This document shows positions 1 to 18,750 of a stretch of DNA of 64,000 bases, one piece after another (the stretch's first letter is position 1; every line of letters begins with the position of its first letter). Under the pieces are notes generated by a model, which saw only the letters and a program-made list of their open reading frames with translations, had not been told where the DNA came from and ran no database searches. Position numbers and translations under genes: made by a program. The DNA is taken from assembly GCA_033065855.1 (NCBI GenBank), contig JAVXUO010002909.1:248001-312000 (forward strand), read 5' to 3'. The stretch comes from Escallonia rubra. Lineage: Eukaryota; Streptophyta; Magnoliopsida; Escalloniales; Escalloniaceae.

Positions 1-839
1 AGATGACAGCGGAAGACAAGCGAATCCGGCGAAGGCAAGATGACGGCGGAAGGAAAGGCGATTATGGCGTCGATGATAGGATGTCCATGTGCGAAGAGGG
101 GGAGAGTGAGAGGGGGAGAGTGAGGGGGACTGTGCGATCTGTGTGTGTGTGTGTGTGTGTGTGACGGAAGAGAGGACGGCAGACTAGAGGGAGGCTGCCT
201 GTGAGTTGTGAGTATTTAGGTTTAGTTGTTTAGGTTTTAGTTTATATAGTTAGGGTTTTAAATTTGTTGTTTATCTTTTTAAATTTTTTTTTCTTTGGAG
301 TTGTTCACATGTTATACGTAGATTTAGGTTTTTTTCCCCTTTGTTTTGCTTTCTACTTAACTGTCTATTTATTTTTAAAGGTTTGCATGATGCCGACGAG
401 GAGGGGGTTCTCACCGAAGACTTCTCACACTTGCTGGTTTCGGGAAGTGAAGGTGCTTCAAATGTGATTGCCTGAGTATAATAGGCCGCATTTATAGGGC
501 TAAGTTTGAACTCCTTTTGTTTCACGCCTTCTTCTTCATTTTTATTTGTTCATATTATGTTTATGTCTTTTTTTTAAAGATCTAACCATTCGAGATGAGT
601 GCGTAACGCTTTCGATTTGGTTGTAACCACAATACTATATTTTGTCTTTTCGTGGAAAGTAGCTTGTCTACTCGTGTACCGACGTAAAGAAAGTGTTTCC
701 TCCCCTCCCCTCCCCCTCTAACATTATCAAGTTTAAACTAAAAAAGTAAAGATGAGTGCTAACTTATTATTAGAAGTGTAGACGTACAATTTATTATGAC
801 AATATTAACATCATTTCTAAAGAAAAAAATGAAATATTA
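1..839. other. Unassigned repeat-like intergenic DNA
   Basis: No gene is visible. The first 200 bases are purine-rich (repeated GGCGGAAG and GGGGGAGAG-type motifs) with a (GT)n run near 140-162. The rest is T-rich and AT-rich. Short open frames here look like chance. The interval is probably the inner part of a transposon whose end lies near 1140, but this is inference. Confidence 0.35.
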
Positions 840-1500
840 AAGTCAAAAAGGCAACAGTCAAAAAGTCAACGGGTCGGGTCAAAAGTCAACGGGCCGGGTC
901 AAAATCGGGTAAGTCCAGGTGCTGTGTCAAGTCAAAAAACTGGGTCGAGGGAGAAATTATCAAATTATTTTGGGTCTCAATAAATGGGTCATGTTGGGAT
1001 AATTGGTTAAACCAACTCATTTAATGATTGATCCAGTTAAGCCATAAATAAATGGGTCTTAATGGGTCAGTCACCCATTTTACCCAAACCCATTTGACTC
1101 AAATCCAAACCCAACCCACCCATCCATTTTGCCAGGCCTAGTTTTAATGATGTTGGGCTTTATATTTTGGGTTATTTAAGGGGTTGAGCTCTATGTTTAT
1201 AATTGAGCTTGGGATATTGGGTTAATTGACTTTAGGGCCTGGCCTTTAAGTTTAAATTATAACGCATGGCTGATGTAGATATTAATTCTTTAAAAATATT
1301 ATAATTGTAATTAATTTATTATTTAAATGAGTTGTTCGCGAACATGTTTGTGAACATTTTGAGTATTCATGCTCGGTTCGTTTAATAAACGAGTTCTAAA
1401 AACTGTTCATGCTCGGTTCGTATAATATACAAACGAACATGAACGAGTTTTTTGACGAACGAACCACCAGCCGTTCGTGACCGGCTTGGTTTATTTACGG
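840..1500. repeat. hAT-like transposon ends with subterminal repeats
   Basis: From 840 to 1140 the sequence is built from repeated GGGTC/GGGCCGGGTC and ACCCATTT/CCCAACCC motifs and ends near 1140 in GCCAGGCCTA. Read from the other strand this gives a GGCAAAATGGATGGGT-type end, typical of plant hAT elements. Between 1330 and 1495 there is a second cluster of TTCGTTTAATAAACGA and GAACATGAACGAG motifs in inverted orientation, also typical of hAT subterminal regions. No transposase is visible. The cluster stops about 140 bp before the SDR start codon, so transposon sequence forms part of that gene's upstream region. Confidence 0.45.
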
Positions 1501-1636
1501 CCATAGCTTCATGTGATTAGTGGATTAGGTAGACTACTAGTAGTGACAGATAAACCAAGAACGACGTGGCTGTGCACTTGCGGTTATTCAAACCAGACCG
1601 TTTCAGTAGACTTTGCACACGCTTTTCAGCGTTACC

Positions 1637-7087
<5,451 letters not shown>

Positions 7088-8843
7088 GTTCTGCCTTAAA
7101 ATACCGGAGCTTTGCATGCAATTAGCATGTTCCTTGTGTTTGTTAATTGATCTCTTCAGTTATGCAAGGTCTTGATGATGAGTTAAAACTGTACTGACAA
7201 CGCTCTTATGACCCTTCTAAATTATGCTTAACCAAGGTTCAGTCAGGGACTGTGATTGTGATGTGTCTAATACCAAGTTGTGGTGATGGTTCTCTTGCTT
7301 GTTGTCGAGGGCAATGGAGTCCCTCTTTATGTTACTGGCTTGGACAGTTTACTGGATGCTCTTCCTAGAGCTGTCGGCCCATGCTAGAGGCTGGTTTTAG
7401 TCCAAGTTTTAGGGATGGCGAAAGGGGCGGTCAAATGTGGGTTTCATGAGATCTGTATACACATGCCCCAACAGCCCAAATCCGTGGCTCTGACTCTGAC
7501 CCCCCCTTGCCATCGGGTCATGAGATGGGAATATCATCTCCAATCCGATGAACTATATAAATACCCAGTCCCACTTTACGGGACTATGTTGTTGATATAT
7601 AGCTACTCCTGTAAGTGTTTAAAAGAAAATGATTGATGGTCCAAACTCCAAAGGATCATATTACATGTACATAGATTAAAAGACAAGTTAAATTAACGAT
7701 CAAAACTAGTAAAATAAAGACCGTATACAAAGAAGTTTGGTTTAAGTCCCACGAGAGTTATAAAAAGAGAACAATTTCGACCACCAAAGTCAAATTAATG
7801 TTTAAAACAAATAATACACCACCTAACAAAATGTGCTAATAAAGAATTTAAATTGAAAATGTACGTATAAAGCCAAAGCTTCAAACTTCAAAGCATGCAG
7901 GTCCAAAGCCGGCTCGTCGTCAATTGGGTGAGGAAAGGAGATTAAGAGGTGTGTGGCGCCGGTGGATGATCGGCAGTGCAACAGCTTGCTGTGGCTACGG
8001 TTTGGTGGATGGCTGAAGAAGCGGGATGTCTATCTATGGTTTGAAAAGGAAGTGTGTTTTTTTTTTTTTGGGTCGATTAGAAGAATCGCATTGACAATTT
8101 AAAGTTACAAATTCGCTTTGTTCTAGAGCTCATATATATTAGGTTCCGACATTCCTGTGACTCAGTATACATGGCCACAAAAGGTCAAAGAGTAGCGAGA
8201 AACATAATAAATTTATACACGTTACAATTAAGTCAAAGCAGAGCATATCCTATAACTTAACTCAACTTAAAGTAACATGCAAAGTTTACAGGTTTAGGAA
8301 ACCAAGAGAACGGAACAGAAATAATAAGAATATACAAAGCACAAGATGGTAAAAGTATAGTAGACAATCGGAAACTGCACGACCAAAGGTGAGAGCACAA
8401 CCGTTTAAGAAGGCGCAATACACAACCAGAGATCTTCAAGACCGCAATTTTTCATCCTTTTACTGTCACTTACCAAATCCAAACCAAATTGCCTCAAGAC
8501 AAGGCGGAGGAACCACTCAACACACATAATAGACCAAATGAAGACACAAAGGATGCTCAAAACCAGAAGGAGCCTTAAACCCCCCCCCCCCCCCTTCCCC
8601 CCCAAGCCCCAACCCAAAATAGATTAACTTGAAAACCCCACTAATCAAATTTCCCCTCTTAAGGCCCCAAATCCTCCCCTTTCTACCCAACAAAACTCAA
8701 CCCCCCTTTCCCCAGACCTTATCTGCCATACTCCACTGTCCAAAGACCCCACGAATTCCCAATAGCAAACCATAACTAAGGCTAAGCCCATCTACACTAA
8801 GGCATCATGTGACTACTAATGACACCCCAACCAACCCCAAACC
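7088..8843. other. Intergenic DNA downstream of the SDR gene
   Basis: 3' flank of the SDR gene followed by AT-rich DNA. It contains a T10 run near 8060, a C14 run at 8581-8594 and other C-rich blocks up to about 8710. I see no gene or RNA here. Confidence 0.5.
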
Positions 8844-9840
8844 TAAAGGTGTCAAACGGGTCGGGCCGCTCATGGGCCAGCCCGACTCAGCCCAAAAACC
8901 GTTATGTGAATAGTGATGGCCCTAAGCCAGGGCCAGGCCACAATTTTCTCCAAAAAAGCACGGCCCATCCCTAAAATAGTCGAGGTACGGCCCGATCCAA
9001 AGCCTAATCCAGGCCCGGCCCTAAAAAGGCATGGCACCTATTTTCCTGGACCGTTTCAGAAAGCCTAGGTTTGGCCCAGCCCAAAATTTTCAATTTTTTT
9101 TTAAAATTCCAAATTTCCCCCAACGGCTCTATTTTCTGAAAATTCTACTTTTATCCCTCCCCCCCCCCCCCCCCCCAAAAGCTATATAACAACTAGTTAG
9201 GAGGGTATTTTATCCAACCATATTCTAACAACTCTTTTATGCACCTTTACATTTTTACCCTCTCAAACAACTAGTTTTTAGGGGTATTTTGGTCTTTTGT
9301 GAATTTTGAAAAATCTATAAATTCATCCCCTCTTCTTCACATTTTTCACACCAATTTTCTTAATCTCTCTTATCTAAATTGTACAAGCTTGTCTACCATT
9401 TTTATTTGTTATTAAATACTAACTTTCTCCAATATTATTTAATTATTTAGTATTTTTGTTCTTTTCTCACTCTTACCAACTTTATTTTTCATTCTTGTCA
9501 AACAATTTTAACATAAAATATATCTTCCTCAAGATTATCAAAATCTCATATCCAAAAACATCCACCACCACCACAAACACCACAATTTCAAAATTCACCA
9601 CTAATAGGTATAGATACCCAAAATTCTATTCAGTTTAACCAAAAAATTCAGATTTTGAATATACAAACTCACATGATTACCTGCGTTTTAGTCAAGAACG
9701 CAGCTCGGTTGGCAATACTACTACTCCAGGGCAGAATTTATCCCTATGAGTGGTCATCATGATATAGGACCGAGAAATTCTTCTCTATCCGTCAGAAGTC
9801 CAAAAGGGGGAAAAAAATAAATCTCAGTATTGGAATCATT

Positions 9841-11792
9841 TTGACGAGATTACAGTCGATGGCGTTCGAAAAACTCAAATATTTTAATCTGGTAGTAGTA
9901 ATGGACATCTTAATAGGCATTACCCGACATGTGCACCTAATCAAGGCCATGTCGATACTACGTAGTTATCTTTTGACCGTAAATTATTTATTTATAATCA
10001 GCGAGACCAAAGAGACAATTTTGCTGAAATTATTGTTCACGATAAACAAGCTTTTAATTTTGCTGATAATGATAAGTACTCTGAAAATATGAATACTTAA
10101 GATGCATCATTTGTATAAAAAGGTTCATGGAAACACAATTAGATCTGATGCATTTAGACAGTATAATGTTGCTAAAGGATGCTTGATTAATTATTTTGAT
10201 AAATTTGATTGTAGAGTTAGTTTTACGCCTGATATTTGGAAATCTCTTTTTACTCTGGTCAATTATGCTTGTGAGATGGCCCATTACATTGATTCTGATT
10301 GGGTTATGAACAAGAGAATTATCATTTTTAAACTATTTCCCTATCCACATGATGCATTTCATGTTGCTGACATTACAGTCCGAGTATGTAACATGTTTAT
10401 ATTAAAAGAGAAGATTATGAGTATCATTTTTTATAAGGCTTCTAATAATATAGTTGTTGTTCAAGTCTTATTGACGGAACCTTAAACCTATACTTTTTTA
10501 AAAAAAAGTGGGGTGTGTCATGCCAAAGCAGTAGTGCAACACCAAGGCGACGCGCGAGAAACCCAATAGCAAGCTATCAGAGAACATCCTCCTCAAAAAA
10601 TTAATTTAATATCGTGTGCGCTATTGGCCCACATATCAGATATTAGACCTATACTTGATGTCACTCTTTCCATGTTCCATGTATTTGTTATATAATTAAT
10701 TTAATGGTTTAAGATGGTTTAACTGCTGCAGGAGATGTTCTTCACAAAATGAGGGATATGGCGACGTATATTAATTGTTCGGGTCCGATAATATAGCAAT
10801 TTAAAGCCTTAATGTGTTCAATATAGTTTTCCTTGTAGAAGACTACTTACAAATGTTGTCCATCGGTGGAATTCCACATATAAAATACTTTTACATGTTA
10901 TGTTATACAAACAAGTGTATATTCACTGTCTACTCACCATGTTTCCATTAGGCATGCCAATTCCCAACGAACGGCAGATGGCTGCACACCTAGTTGACTT
11001 TTTGGAGGTATTTTATACGTCTATCAATCTATTATCTGGTATGTACTATCTCACATCCCCTATCGCTGTAGTAAAAATTCTAAAAATTGCTAACATTTTA
11101 AAGAAATTGAGATATATATGACTTTTTTCAGGGTATAATAGAATAGATGAACATTAAATTTAATAAATATCGGGAGGAACTGTCTCTTGTTTTTGCTGTC
11201 GCCACTTATTTGGATCATAGGTTCAAGTTGCATGGCGCGCATGTCTCAATAGTAAAAATATCTGAAAAATGTGCTACCCGGCAGCTAAGACAACCGAGCT
11301 TACGAAGAAAGTGAGGTAAGTCATTTGAAAATTGTCATAACTTATATCGAATTCCGCTGACGTGCGCGGGAGTGCTATATCGTCGAGCAGTCAAATATAT
11401 ATATTATGGGTCATTTTTTAAGGGGTCTTGAACATCTAGTAGCAAAACAAACAAGAGTAGAAGGTACTTCTAGTTCTATAGGTTCGTCTTCTTTTTCCTC
11501 TTTTAATGAAATTGGTTTATATGCAAATTCTAATCGTTAGTCATCATTACCAATGTATGAGCAGATGAATTTTGATATGTTAATTTTTTGGAAACAAAAT
11601 GCAAAATTTTATAAAACTTTATCTCAAATTACCCGGACTGTACTATCGGTGCAACCTTCCACCATTGCTTCAAAGTCGTATTTTTCAGCGAGCGGGAGAG
11701 TGTTGGATTACAGATTGAGTCGTTTTAACCCTGAGTCACTCAAGTTATGTATATGTTGGAAATATTATCTTGATGCAAAATACCAGGAGTAA
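9841..11792 (+). pseudogene. hAT transposase remnant
   Basis: Broken coding region of a plant hAT transposase (RICESLEEPER-like). A piece at 10102-10400 resembles the core, with DIWKS followed by IDSDWVMNKRIIIF, matching the family pattern of a TxDxW motif followed by a DSDW-type strand. A piece around 11150-11240 (YREELSLVFAVATYLDHRFK) resembles the DUF4413 region, and 11553-11792 resembles the C-terminal dimerisation domain (FWKQNAKFYKTLSQI, then STIASKSYFSASGRVLD). These pieces lie in different frames with stops between them, so no functional protein can be made. The family assignment is by motif recall; no search was run. Confidence 0.75.
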
Positions 11793-12031
11793 GAAAAACC
11801 AGTTAGTGATAGGAAAAGTAACAGTTCGAGCGTTAAAGATCTTCCAGATGATTAGGTAATTTGTTTTTCTCAAATTTTTAGAATAAATTATTTCTCAAAA
11901 TATAGTTTACATTTTCGCCATGAATTATTTTCAAAAAAATTAAATTTACTTAAAGTAAACAATTCACATGAGAATCTGGCTATTTTCAAGTAATATAGAT
12001 ATTTTTTCTCACTTTTTTTTGAAAAATTAAT

Positions 12032-12080
<49 letters not shown>

Positions 12081-12084
<4 letters not shown>

Positions 12085-12177
12085 GCCCGATCCACACCCA
12101 CCGGTGGAGAAAAAAATTTTCTCCACCCAACCGCTTGTAAGACAAGCGGTTGGCTACTGTGTCATATATGGGCCCCT
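12081..12177. repeat. 97-bp three-hairpin element in (TA)n, copy 1
   Basis: Bounded by AGGGGCCC and its inverted copy GGGCCCCT. Inside are two perfect hairpins: an 11-bp stem (GGTGGAGAAAA/TTTTCTCCACC) and a 10-bp stem (AACCGCTTGT/ACAAGCGGTT). The element is flanked on both sides by (TA)n. Placement inside TA microsatellites recalls the Micron type of miniature transposon, but I do not recognise the family. Confidence 0.8.
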
Positions 12178-12209
12178 ATATATATTTATATATATATATA
12201 TATATATAT

Positions 12210-12302
12210 AGGGGCCCGATCCACACCCACCGGTGGAGAAAAAAATTTTCTCCACCCAACCGCTTGTAAGACAAGCGGTTGGCTACTGTGTCATATATGG
12301 GC

Positions 12303-12306
<4 letters not shown>
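12210..12306. repeat. 97-bp three-hairpin element in (TA)n, copy 2
   Basis: Identical over 97 bp to the copy starting 129 bp upstream, separated from it by a short TA-rich spacer and followed by (TA)n to about 12360. The identity points to a recent tandem duplication, perhaps by slippage or unequal exchange in the TA tract. Confidence 0.8.
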
Positions 12307-12363
<57 letters not shown>

Positions 12364-12605
12364 CTTCACTTGCTTGTTTTCAAGTAGCAAGTTCCAAGCC
12401 CGGATTAAATAAGGGCATATGAATAAATTTATCTTAAATTTAATTTTACTGAAAATTAAAATTAAAAAAATTAAAAAGTATTTTTTCAATAAGGGCATGT
12501 GCTGGCCCAAGCCCAACCATAAATTTTGGGCCAAGGGACCAGGACCAGGCCCTGAGGCCCCGTGTTGTGCTGGGCCCTCCTAAGCCCGGCCCTTTGGTAC
12601 TTCTA

Positions 12606-15600
12606 CCAAACCAACATCCACCGCTGCACAGTTGGAAAAAGATAAGAACTGAAAGCATAAATCTGAAGGATTTTCTAGAAATTACACTCAAGATGCCGGT
12701 GAGAATTTTGACCAGCGCCGGTGAAATTCCGATCACTGCTAGCAAAATGTGGAAAAGAAGAAGGTCGAGCAAATCTACCTAGATTGACCGATCAAAGACT
12801 TACCTTGAGGTCGTCGTCTCGGCCGAAATCTGGTGAGAAGCGTCGCGCCAATAAGCAAAAGTGAACAAAATCTAGGTGGGTCATATACTCGTCCGTCACA
12901 GATCATGTAATATATACCAAGTTTCCAATTCATTTCCTATGGTGTAGCCAATAAGCATAGGAATCTCTTGGGGTCACGTCATATCTTGGAATGGAGGGCT
13001 GGGCTACTCCCAATTATTAGCCCTAGACCAAGCTATATTTGATGGACCCACAAAGAAGAGTAACTTCTATCCTCTTGATTGTTTGCGCTTCCTTAAAAAC
13101 AAATTTAAACAAACATTATTGTACTTTTATATATTTTTACGGTATTACGATAAATACAGGTGCAAAGAAACACGTTCATGAAGCCAAATCGAAATTCTCG
13201 GACGTCTCTTTTTTAAGGTCGTTTTACTTGTGTCCGTCGAAAATTCATAAATCTCAGAAAGAAAACAGAAAGACAAACAAAACCCAGAAGGCCCCCATAC
13301 AGATCACCTTACTCAATCACACAAACGGAAAATATCAAGCAATAATTTCAAGGTGCCAACGTGAGACACGATTAGACTATTTGTAAGCTTGGAGAAAGTC
13401 ATTGAGAAATTCCCTGTATCTTTTTAAGGTGTAATCATTACATGACTGTTTCGTACTAGACTCGTTCTTATTGAAAAAATAAAGTTAGTTCCCTGATTTG
13501 ATTTTGGACTCTATTCATTTCTTGGTTTGGAATGTTCAAATTTTGGTTTTCAAGTTTGATCATTGAGTTTGGGGTTATTAATTTATGCTCAGCTTGAAAA
13601 ATCAAACTCTTTTTGGATTATCTTTTGTGGGTTTTATTGATATACTTAGTACTTACATAATTCAAAAATGACAATTGTAAACACATGTATCGGCGTCTCA
13701 CCATTATATAAATTACAAAGGAAATAAATAAATGCCAAAACGTCTATAAAAAAAATCTAAATTTTACGATTTGACTTAAAAATTTACACGGTGGGCTTAT
13801 CATTCTATCTTCCTATATGCACAATTTGGGAGAAAATAAAGAGTATAAAATTGTTTATGACACAAGGTAGGCATGAACTATATATATGTCATGGATGAAA
13901 ATTTCTTTTGTTTCACTCCTGTGTAGATATAATCCTAAGCGGTGAGTTGTAAATACGAAGAGGTGGGATGTTACAGATATTAAACTCTTGTCTTTCGTTT
14001 TGTTCTTGTTTCGCTCTTAGTTAGATACAATATATTTCAAAAAAAAATCAGTAAAGCGATTAAGCGTACAAAGATTCCAACCTTTTGTCTCACTCTTACT
14101 TGGGTATTATTCTTAGCAGTAAGCGGCTCTTATACTTATATAAAGATGTGAGATCTCATAAATTATAAACTCTTAATAGTCGATTACGAGATGCGTGTAT
14201 GAAATTCTCATCGTACCTAGAAACTTAATTAGAACTTGGATTCAAAACACTTTCGTTGCGCGGTAAAATAATATTTTGAGAACTCCAGCATGCTATGCAA
14301 AAAGCGTTAATCATGATATTATAATTGAACAAATCATCTAATAACTTAAATTTTTAAAGCATATAATTATATATATATATTATAATATCACAATTCTAAT
14401 TTTTTAAACTTATAATATTTCGATTATCAGCACGTTTAGAGCAGACGATTACTGAATAAGTATGGTTGGAGATTAGGTGAGGCTGGTAAGTGTTTATAAG
14501 CAAAGAGTTTGCCTTTTCTACGAGTCACGTGGCATTGCATGTTGTCAAGTCACGTCAAAGGGGCGGGGGTGGGGCGCGGGTCGTTTGCTTGCCAGCACAG
14601 ACCTCGCAACGTGCCACCTTCTCAATGGCTTTGGAGCTTCACATCTACTCCAGCTGGTACCGCCGGCGGGTCCCACACTGAGAGTCCCACTCCTGCCTCG
14701 TTCCACTTTTTCCGCATAAAATGATAAAGTGATAACTGACTCTACACGTGTAAGATATTTTCTTTTTCGTGCGCATTTCCTCCTGCTCACTCCCCGGTAA
14801 TTTGTGGTATCTCCCTCACCACTTTCGGTATTCATGGTCTGGCCCCTGTGACTTTTTCACTTTTGTCATAATTGTCATACTATTAAACAAAATACTTTTT
14901 ACGTGCAACCTCGTTAACGCTTGTCCAGAGTGTATATTATACATATATTTTATAAGTTATGAAAAAGGTGATTAATAGAATAAGATTACCTTATGCACAA
15001 ATACTAATCACCAAACTCTGGGAAAGTTAGACTCGCATGGTGGACACAACTTTTCTTCTGGTTGGTTACTTTCGAAATTAACCTATTTTTTCTTCCGAAC
15101 ACAGCAAGGATTTATGTAACCCTTCTCTTTCCTCATCTCCTAATGTTTCTTACTACGGTGACAAGGATTTTTCGTGGCTCAATTATTTGACACCAAAAAA
15201 TCAATACTAGTCGATAACAATAGGAAAATAAAACCCCAAAAAGAGAGAGAGAGAGAGAGAGGAGGAGGAGGAGGGCGGGGAGAGAATCAAATAATAATTT
15301 TAAGTTTTCTGGCCAAAAGTTAGTTAAACTAACATTATTTCAATGACTCAGGACAAAAGATGAGCACATATATGTAATTTTCTTTTATCCTTGTGATAAA
15401 GTCATCCAAACTTACAGCACAACTAATCTCTCATCAGCACGTACCTCTTGTATAAGAACGTTAAAATGTGACAACTCGTGACATTTATTCTTTTTATACA
15501 CATACAAAATTCATCCATGACTTCTTTTTGTTACTAAACCAACTCTGCAAAATTTATTAATTTTTTTATATTAGAAAAGAGACATTTAGAGCTAAAGATT

Positions 15601-16920
15601 GCATTGGGGCAATCCTTGGGAGGACCCACTTTTTTTCATTAATTACTTCACCCAAGAGGAAAGCACATTAATCAGAATCCGGACACGTTGATGACCGAAG
15701 GAGCTAAATGCAAAGAACTTTTCCTTTTAAGTGCTCAATGTAAGTTTGGGGATTTCCAAAATGGGTAAGAATTTAATAAATGGACGGCCATATTTAAATC
15801 CCTAAAGCCTAGATGCTCGAAACGTGTTACGAGCGCGATCAACGAGGATCGATCGCACCCTCAGCACCACGTCAGCGTCCGCCACGTGTCGACCGATGGG
15901 GCTGCCCAGGCTTCAGCTATCCGCAATCGTCAAAACAACGTTGACATGTGGCCCCACACGTGTCGAACTCTGCCTCTGTTACGTAGACGCTTTCATTGCA
16001 TAAACAAAAGCTGAACCGAACCCACTTCACCGCCCACATGCAATCTTTGCGCGCGTGGATCTCACTCTTTCTTTCTTTCTTTTTTTTTATTTTTTATACA
16101 CGTTCGGAGATTCTTTTTGCAAATGATAATTTTTTATCTTGCTTGGTGAATTCAACTAAACAGGATAACATTTGACAAATACTCTAAAGGCTTGGTAACA
16201 TGCCATTAATTATTTCAACTCTTGTTGCACAAAGAATCATTAAGCTTTTAAAACAAATAGTTACTTAACATCTTTCAACCGAAAATACCTTGAAATTTTG
16301 CAAAGTACTCATTGATTCAACATATAAATTGCATTTTAAGTTAAGCTTTTATGTTATAACAATCACGTACTTTTATAGTACAGTATATCTTCAACAACCG
16401 TTCATTGGACGTTGTTACATAATGAACAAGACACTAGATATCTCTTCATGGAATGAATTTGACTTACGTAAACACTAAAATTCTCAAAGAAATTAAAAGA
16501 AAAATGGATAAACGGTGCTTATTCAATTTTATTTGTAACAATATATTATGAAATAAAACAAAATGAAAGAATAAATGCCACTAGTTTGTTAGGTCTATGA
16601 ACGCTTGAACTTAAATGTTGCTACAAGCTTACTAATTTGCCAAATTTTTATATGAAAAGAGTCGCTTTGAATATAAGGAGGTTGATGGTTATGTGGACTA
16701 CATCACAATATTGTTGGAAAAGTTTATTGTTATCCCAAAAAAAAAAATTTGGGTTAAAAAGTATAAACATATATATGTCTGTGTGTGTGTGAGAAAGTGA
16801 GCTATTATCACCCCAAGAATCACTAATAAGGTCCAAAATACGGTCATCGCAGGTGCCAGGAAATGCATAGTCAAACGACATCCCTATTTAATAGGAATCC
16901 ATACTACTAGTTGTTCGCAA
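12606..16920. other. AT-rich intergenic DNA without genes
   Basis: No convincing gene. Open frames are short and lack family resemblance. It holds a (GA)n(GGA)n microsatellite near 15243-15276, a short (TA)n near 14370, and two GC-richer patches (14500-14830 and 15830-16060) with CACGTG motifs. The patches look like promoter remnants, but no coding sequence follows them. Confidence 0.5.
15869..15962. promoter_or_regulatory. G-box/ABRE-like cluster
   Basis: CACGTG occurs at 15883-15888 (GCCACGTGTC) and 15957-15962 (ACACGTGTCG), with a further ACGT core near 15869. Such ABRE-type sites bind bZIP factors in abscisic acid responses. Similar lone boxes are at 14526-14531 and 14745-14750. The nearest downstream gene is the PP2C, 5 kb away with repeats in between, so a link is only speculative. 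Confidence 0.3.
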
Positions 16921-17574
16921 CCTACTTTGGTTGCACCCTATAGGCCCACTGGGGGTCTCAATTCTCATGACACGTCGGCACATTCAACGGTCAACTGTTC
17001 AACGCTCACAAGTCGGTCAAAGCGACGCATGCTCAAGTCAGGTGAATTGCTCGTGAAGCAACCTTGGCGTGCCTTCCCCCTTGGGGGAGTCGGCCACCTA
17101 CCTTCACGACCGTCGATCGCGGTCGTGCGCCGTAGTCTCACCGTCGTTCGCCACCGCGCTCCGTCGTCACAGCGACTGTCGTTCACCGCCGCGCTCCGTC
17201 GCCGCGACGACCGTCGCTCGCGGCCGTGCGCCGTCCATACAATACTGGCCACCGCCCGCGCGTCGTCTCTATGACGCCCATCGTCGCACACTCATCGACT
17301 CCACGACGCTCGTCACCCGCGGTTGCTCGCCATCTCTGCGACCCCCGTCACCGGCGCCTGCGCCCACGCGCCGTCTTTGTGACGTCGTCGCTCGCGCCCG
17401 TGCGCCGTCACCTCACTCATTACGTCGCACCCATGCGCCGTACCGCCGATACAGCCGCACCCCCTGGCTCTTCATCACACTACCATGCTCATTGCATTGG
17501 TCCATCCTTTCACCACACCATGCGCACCTTGCCTTGGTCATGGAACATGCTTCGACCCACTCCCCGGAGTGTGC

Positions 17575-18370
17575 AGCATCCAGCGGGGATACGTGACTCC
17601 TCCAGGACACTATCTCCATCAGGGAGCTTTTCAAATCCCCATTCCGCCAGGTAGACGGCTCTTCTGAGATGCTACCTCAGCCAGTCGGGTAGACAGCTCT
17701 TCCGGGATACTACCTTGACGCGCTCTGAGTGCTCCGGCACAAGGACTCACCCGTGGAAATATGCGACTCCTCCGGGACATTATCTCCGTCAGGGAGCTTT
17801 TCAACTCCACTTCCGCCAGGTAGACTGCTCCTCTGGGATGCTACCCCGGCCAGTCAGGTAGACGGCTCCTCCGCGATGCTATCTTGACGCACTTAGAGTG
17901 TTCCGGCACAAGGACTCACCTGCGGGGATAGGCGACTCCTCCGGGACACTATCTCCTCCAAGGAGCTTTTCGACTTCCCTTCCGCCAGGTAGACGGCTCC
18001 TCAGGGATGCTACCTTGACGCGCTCCGAGTGCTCCGGCACAAGGACTCACCCGCGGGGATAGGCGACTCCTCTAGGACATTATCTCCTCTAGGAAGCTTT
18101 TCAACTCCTCTTTCGCAAGGTAGACGGCTCCTCCGGGATGCTACCTTGACGCGCTCCGAGTGCTCCGACACAAGGACTCACCCGCGAGGATATGCGACTC
18201 TTCCGGGGCACTATCTTCACCAGGGAGCTTTTCAGCTCCCCTTCTGCCAGGTAGACGGCTCATCTGGGATGCTACCTTGATGCGCTCCGAGTGCTCCGGC
18301 ACGAGGACTCATCCGCGGGATAGACGACTCTTTCGGGACACTATCTCTGCTAGGGTGTTTGCGTGACTGG
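17575..18370. repeat. ~131-bp tandem repeat array
   Basis: The marker AAGGACTCAC recurs at 17741, 17910, 18041 and 18172, with a variant near 18302, giving spacings of 169, 131, 131 and 130 bp. Each unit also holds CCAGGTAGACGGCTC, GGATGCTACCTTGACGCGCT and GGAGCTTTTC. The longer 169-bp spacing comes from an extra internal duplicate of the GTCAGGTAGACGGCTCC segment. There are about six copies, the first partial, diverged by a few percent. Confidence 0.88.
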
Positions 18371-18750
18371 CCTATGTGCTCCGGCACCGGGGGCTTCATC
18401 AGCACCCCTAAGGACTATGACCCCCGGGTCACTCCGAGACGAGAACATGTCTCCGGAGGGCATCGCGCCTAGTCCGCCTAGCAGTTGGGCGTCGAGTCTT
18501 TCCCACCGCTGACAGGCCTGTGGGACTCTACAAGGGCTTGGATTGGTGGCTAGATCAAGGGGTGTTCCTTGGCAACACCAACGTTGCGAGTGCCAGTCTT
18601 GTCAAACAGACAGAGCGACGCTGTAAGGAGGAGGCCAGGTGGATATGGGATTCGACAGTCCGTGGAACACCGGCACCTGTGGACCCCTCGGTGACGTGTC
18701 AGTCCCGGGGAGCACCACGTGTCGCGTGATGACATCATCATCTCAACCTC

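Larger units (their letters stand above)
8844..12605 (+). mobile_element. Decayed hAT-family DNA transposon
   Basis: The left end (TAAAGGTGTCAAACGGGTCG) and the reverse complement of the right end (TAGAAGTACCAAAGGGCCGG) form imperfect terminal inverted repeats. Both ends are followed inward by many GGGCC/GGCCC subterminal motifs (8844-9090 and 12495-12600). The flanks share CCAAACC (8837-8843 and 12606-12612), consistent with an eroded 8-bp target-site duplication. Between them lie remnants of a hAT transposase. The right third carries a (TA)n tract with two inserted 97-bp elements. The element is inactive. Confidence 0.72.

Noticed and set aside
8581..8601. Poly-C runs (also near 9160 and 48385) as special motifs
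   Set aside because: Simple homopolymers, prone to sequencing error; i-motif or G-quadruplex roles cannot be supported from sequence alone.
16927..17654. Long Arg/Ser-rich open frames on both strands
   Set aside because: They follow from CGTCG/CGCC-rich composition. Several frames are open at once, with no motifs and no splice structure.
17575..18370. Possible CRISPR-like array
   Set aside because: The 131-bp units are contiguous without unique spacers, and the DNA is from a plant nucleus.
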